Source: DAOUKH01 sp964291475 (GTDB lineage: Bacteria > Chloroflexota > Dehalococcoidia > SHYB01). Taken from it: a stretch of 64,000 nt of DNA. The translations under genes were made by a program, and so were the position numbers. Below, piece by piece: positions 62,753 through 64,000 of this stretch (position 1 is its first letter; each line of letters starts with the position of its first letter). The notes under the pieces were generated by a model, which was not told the DNA's origin, made no database searches, and worked only from the letters and a program-made list of their open reading frames with translations. Location of the stretch: positions 62,001 through 126,000 of the forward strand of contig OZ220066.1 in assembly GCA_964291475.2 (NCBI GenBank). The letters run 5' to 3'.

Positions 62753-62857
62753 AGTGGTGCCGGAGGGGGAGAGGTCGAAGGGGAGGCCGTCGGGTTGGCG
62801 TGGTATTCTTCGGCCCATTCCAGCCGCGGCCCGCGGCGCGGTGAACGGAGGGGCGAC

Positions 62858-63646
62858 ATGTCCGACGACCTCGTGCTGCTCGAAGAGAAGGACGGCGTGG
62901 GTACGCTCACGTTGAACCGGCCGGAGAAGCTGAACGCGATGAGCCCGCTCGTCCTCGCCGCCTTCGATGAACGCCTCGCCGAGGCCGCGCGCGACGACGC
63001 TATCAAGGTCCTGGTGATACGGGGCGCGGGGCGCTCCTTCTCATCGGGCTACGACCTCACCCGTCCCGCTGACCAGACCCTCGAGGCCGACCGCCTCCGC
63101 CTGCAAGCGAACCTGGAGCGCTGGCTGCGCATCCACGACTTGCCCAAACCGGTGATCGCCATGATCCACGGCCATTGCCTCGCGGGGGCGACGCAAATGT
63201 GCGTCTGCTGCGACGTCATCTTCACCGCCGAGGATGCCAGGATCGGCTTTCCCTCCATTCCTGCCGGCGCCGGCCTGATCGCCCAGACGTGGATGTGGCA
63301 CGTCGGGCCCCACCGCGCCAAGTACATGTCGTTCCTTCCCGGGAGCCAGATATCGGGCAAGGACGCCGAGGCGTTCGGCTTCGCGACCCGCGCCTTCGCC
63401 CCCGACGATCTCGAAGCGGAGACCTACGCCTACGCTGCCCGCATCGCCAAAGTCCCCGCCGACCTGCTGCGCATCAAGAAGACGGCGGTGAACCGCGTGA
63501 TGGACCTCAACGGCTTCCGGGCCGCGATCATGTACGGAGCGGAGTGGGACTCCATCTCGCACCAGACCGAAGGCGTCCGCGAGGTCCGCCGCATGATCGA
63601 GGAGCGAGGTCTGCGCGGCGCCATCCAGTGGTACCAAGACTCGTAG
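62858..63646 (+). CDS. Enoyl-CoA hydratase/isomerase-family protein
   Basis: This 262-residue protein has VGTLTLNRPEKLNAMSPLV, VIRGAGRSFSSGYDL (first oxyanion loop), MIHGHCLAGATQMCVCCDVI and ARIGFPSIPAGAGLI, typical of the crotonase superfamily. It hydrates or isomerises acyl-CoA esters, or has a related activity. The usual catalytic Glu region (FPEI-like) reads FPSIPAG, so the pair of Glu of true hydratases is not complete; a different member of the superfamily is possible. ATG 62858 follows CGGAGGG. Followed seven bases later by an acyl-CoA dehydrogenase. Confidence 0.84.
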   Translation: MSDDLVLLEEKDGVGTLTLNRPEKLNAMSPLVLAAFDERLAEAARDDAIKVLVIRGAGRSFSSGYDLTRPADQTLEADRLRLQANLERWLRIHDLPKPVIAMIHGHCLAGATQMCVCCDVIFTAEDARIGFPSIPAGAGLIAQTWMWHVGPHRAKYMSFLPGSQISGKDAEAFGFATRAFAPDDLEAETYAYAARIAKVPADLLRIKKTAVNRVMDLNGFRAAIMYGAEWDSISHQTEGVREVRRMIEERGLRGAIQWYQDS

Positions 63647-63653
63647 CGCCGCG

Positions 63654-64000
63654 ATGCGGTTCCGCTTCACCGAACGGGAGGAGGCGTTCCGGCGGGAGGT
63701 GCGAGCCTTCTTCGACCGGGAGCTTCCTCCAGACTGGAGCGGCGTCTACCCCGACGCGGAATTCGAAGACGAGTACTGGGACTTCGTCCGCGGCCTCTCG
63801 GCCAAGCTCATAGCCCAGGGCTGGCCGACCATGGGCTGGCCGGAGGAGTACGGCGGCTGCGGCGCTCCGGTCATGGAGCAGGTCGTCTACAAGGAAGAGC
63901 TTGCCTACCGCCGGGCCCCCGACCGCGACCTCGTCGTGGGCGTCAATTTGGTCGCGCCGACGTTGATGGTCCACGGCACGGAGGAGCAGAAGCGCGCCTT
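63654..64000 (+). CDS. Acyl-CoA dehydrogenase, N-terminal part (cut by window edge)
   Basis: The open frame reads MRFRFTEREEAFRREVRAFF, then GWPTMGWPEEYGGCGAPVME and VVGVNLVAPTLMVHGTEEQK, a normal acyl-CoA dehydrogenase N-terminal helical domain. It lies seven bases after the enoyl-CoA hydratase-like gene, so both belong to one acyl-CoA degradation operon. The FAD-binding middle and catalytic Glu are beyond the window. Start ATG 63654 is inferred from spacing. Confidence 0.85.
   Translation, partial: MRFRFTEREEAFRREVRAFFDRELPPDWSGVYPDAEFEDEYWDFVRGLSAKLIAQGWPTMGWPEEYGGCGAPVMEQVVYKEELAYRRAPDRDLVVGVNLVAPTLMVHGTEEQKRA

Overview
The window is GC-rich, gene-dense bacterial DNA. Its gene content suggests an uncultured Chloroflexota of the Dehalococcoidia/SAR202 type: many paralogous PF04909 amidohydrolases, luciferase-like flavin monooxygenases, short-chain dehydrogenases (SDRs), family III CoA-transferases, an enolase-superfamily enzyme, and short palindromic repeats between genes. 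This assignment is inferred from gene families only; there is no rRNA or tRNA gene here to confirm it.

Layout. 1-2475 (-): N-terminal part of a large SF1 DUF4011-type helicase cut by the window edge. 2970-5118: a 2-hydroxyacid dehydrogenase facing a mandelate racemase-like enzyme. 5190-5955 (-): a hicBA toxin-antitoxin pair with its own promoter and palindrome. 5952-10726 (-): a five-gene operon headed by a selenocysteine protein with a UGSC motif, then its partner protein, an SDR, a flavin monooxygenase and an MFS transporter. 10727-11330: a strongly hairpin-forming intergenic region. 11331-12287 (-): a 2-deoxyribosyltransferase-like protein. 12806-17665 (+): two diiron-fold paralogs, one missing half its metal ligands, then two amidohydrolases. 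17780-24213: an ABC solute-binding protein, two SDRs and two amidohydrolases, all broken by single-base indels. 24223-33080: three intact long amidohydrolases that share a promoter motif, a DinB-like protein, a second selenoprotein (a peroxiredoxin-like redoxin with an in-frame TGA at the catalytic cysteine), another flavin monooxygenase, and an IS481-type insertion sequence. 33604-48765 (-): a five-gene MoxR/DUF58/transglutaminase envelope operon headed by a protein of about 3190 residues. 49212-49532: decayed mobile remnants. 49732-57698 (-): an ABC peptide-type uptake operon (DppB/DppC/solute-binding protein), an SDR, an alpha/beta hydrolase and two coupled CoA-transferases. 58030-61926: a ThDP enzyme, a third CoA-transferase and an SDR. 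62274-62752: a decayed serine recombinase. 62858-64000 (+): enoyl-CoA hydratase and the start of an acyl-CoA dehydrogenase.

How it fits together. Most genes fit uptake and oxidative breakdown of organic acids or xenobiotic-like substrates: ABC and MFS import, CoA activation, flavin- or diiron-dependent oxygenation, amidohydrolase/decarboxylase steps, SDR redox steps and beta-oxidation. Exact substrates cannot be read from sequence. The most noteworthy results are the two selenoprotein genes, each with a bacterial SECIS-like hairpin just after the UGA, which ordinary gene calling would split or call pseudogenes; the catalytic/degenerate enzyme pairs (diiron proteins, CoA-transferases, transglutaminase modules inside one giant protein); and the cluster of frameshifts at about 18.95-23.76 kb, which looks more like local sequence error than gene decay.
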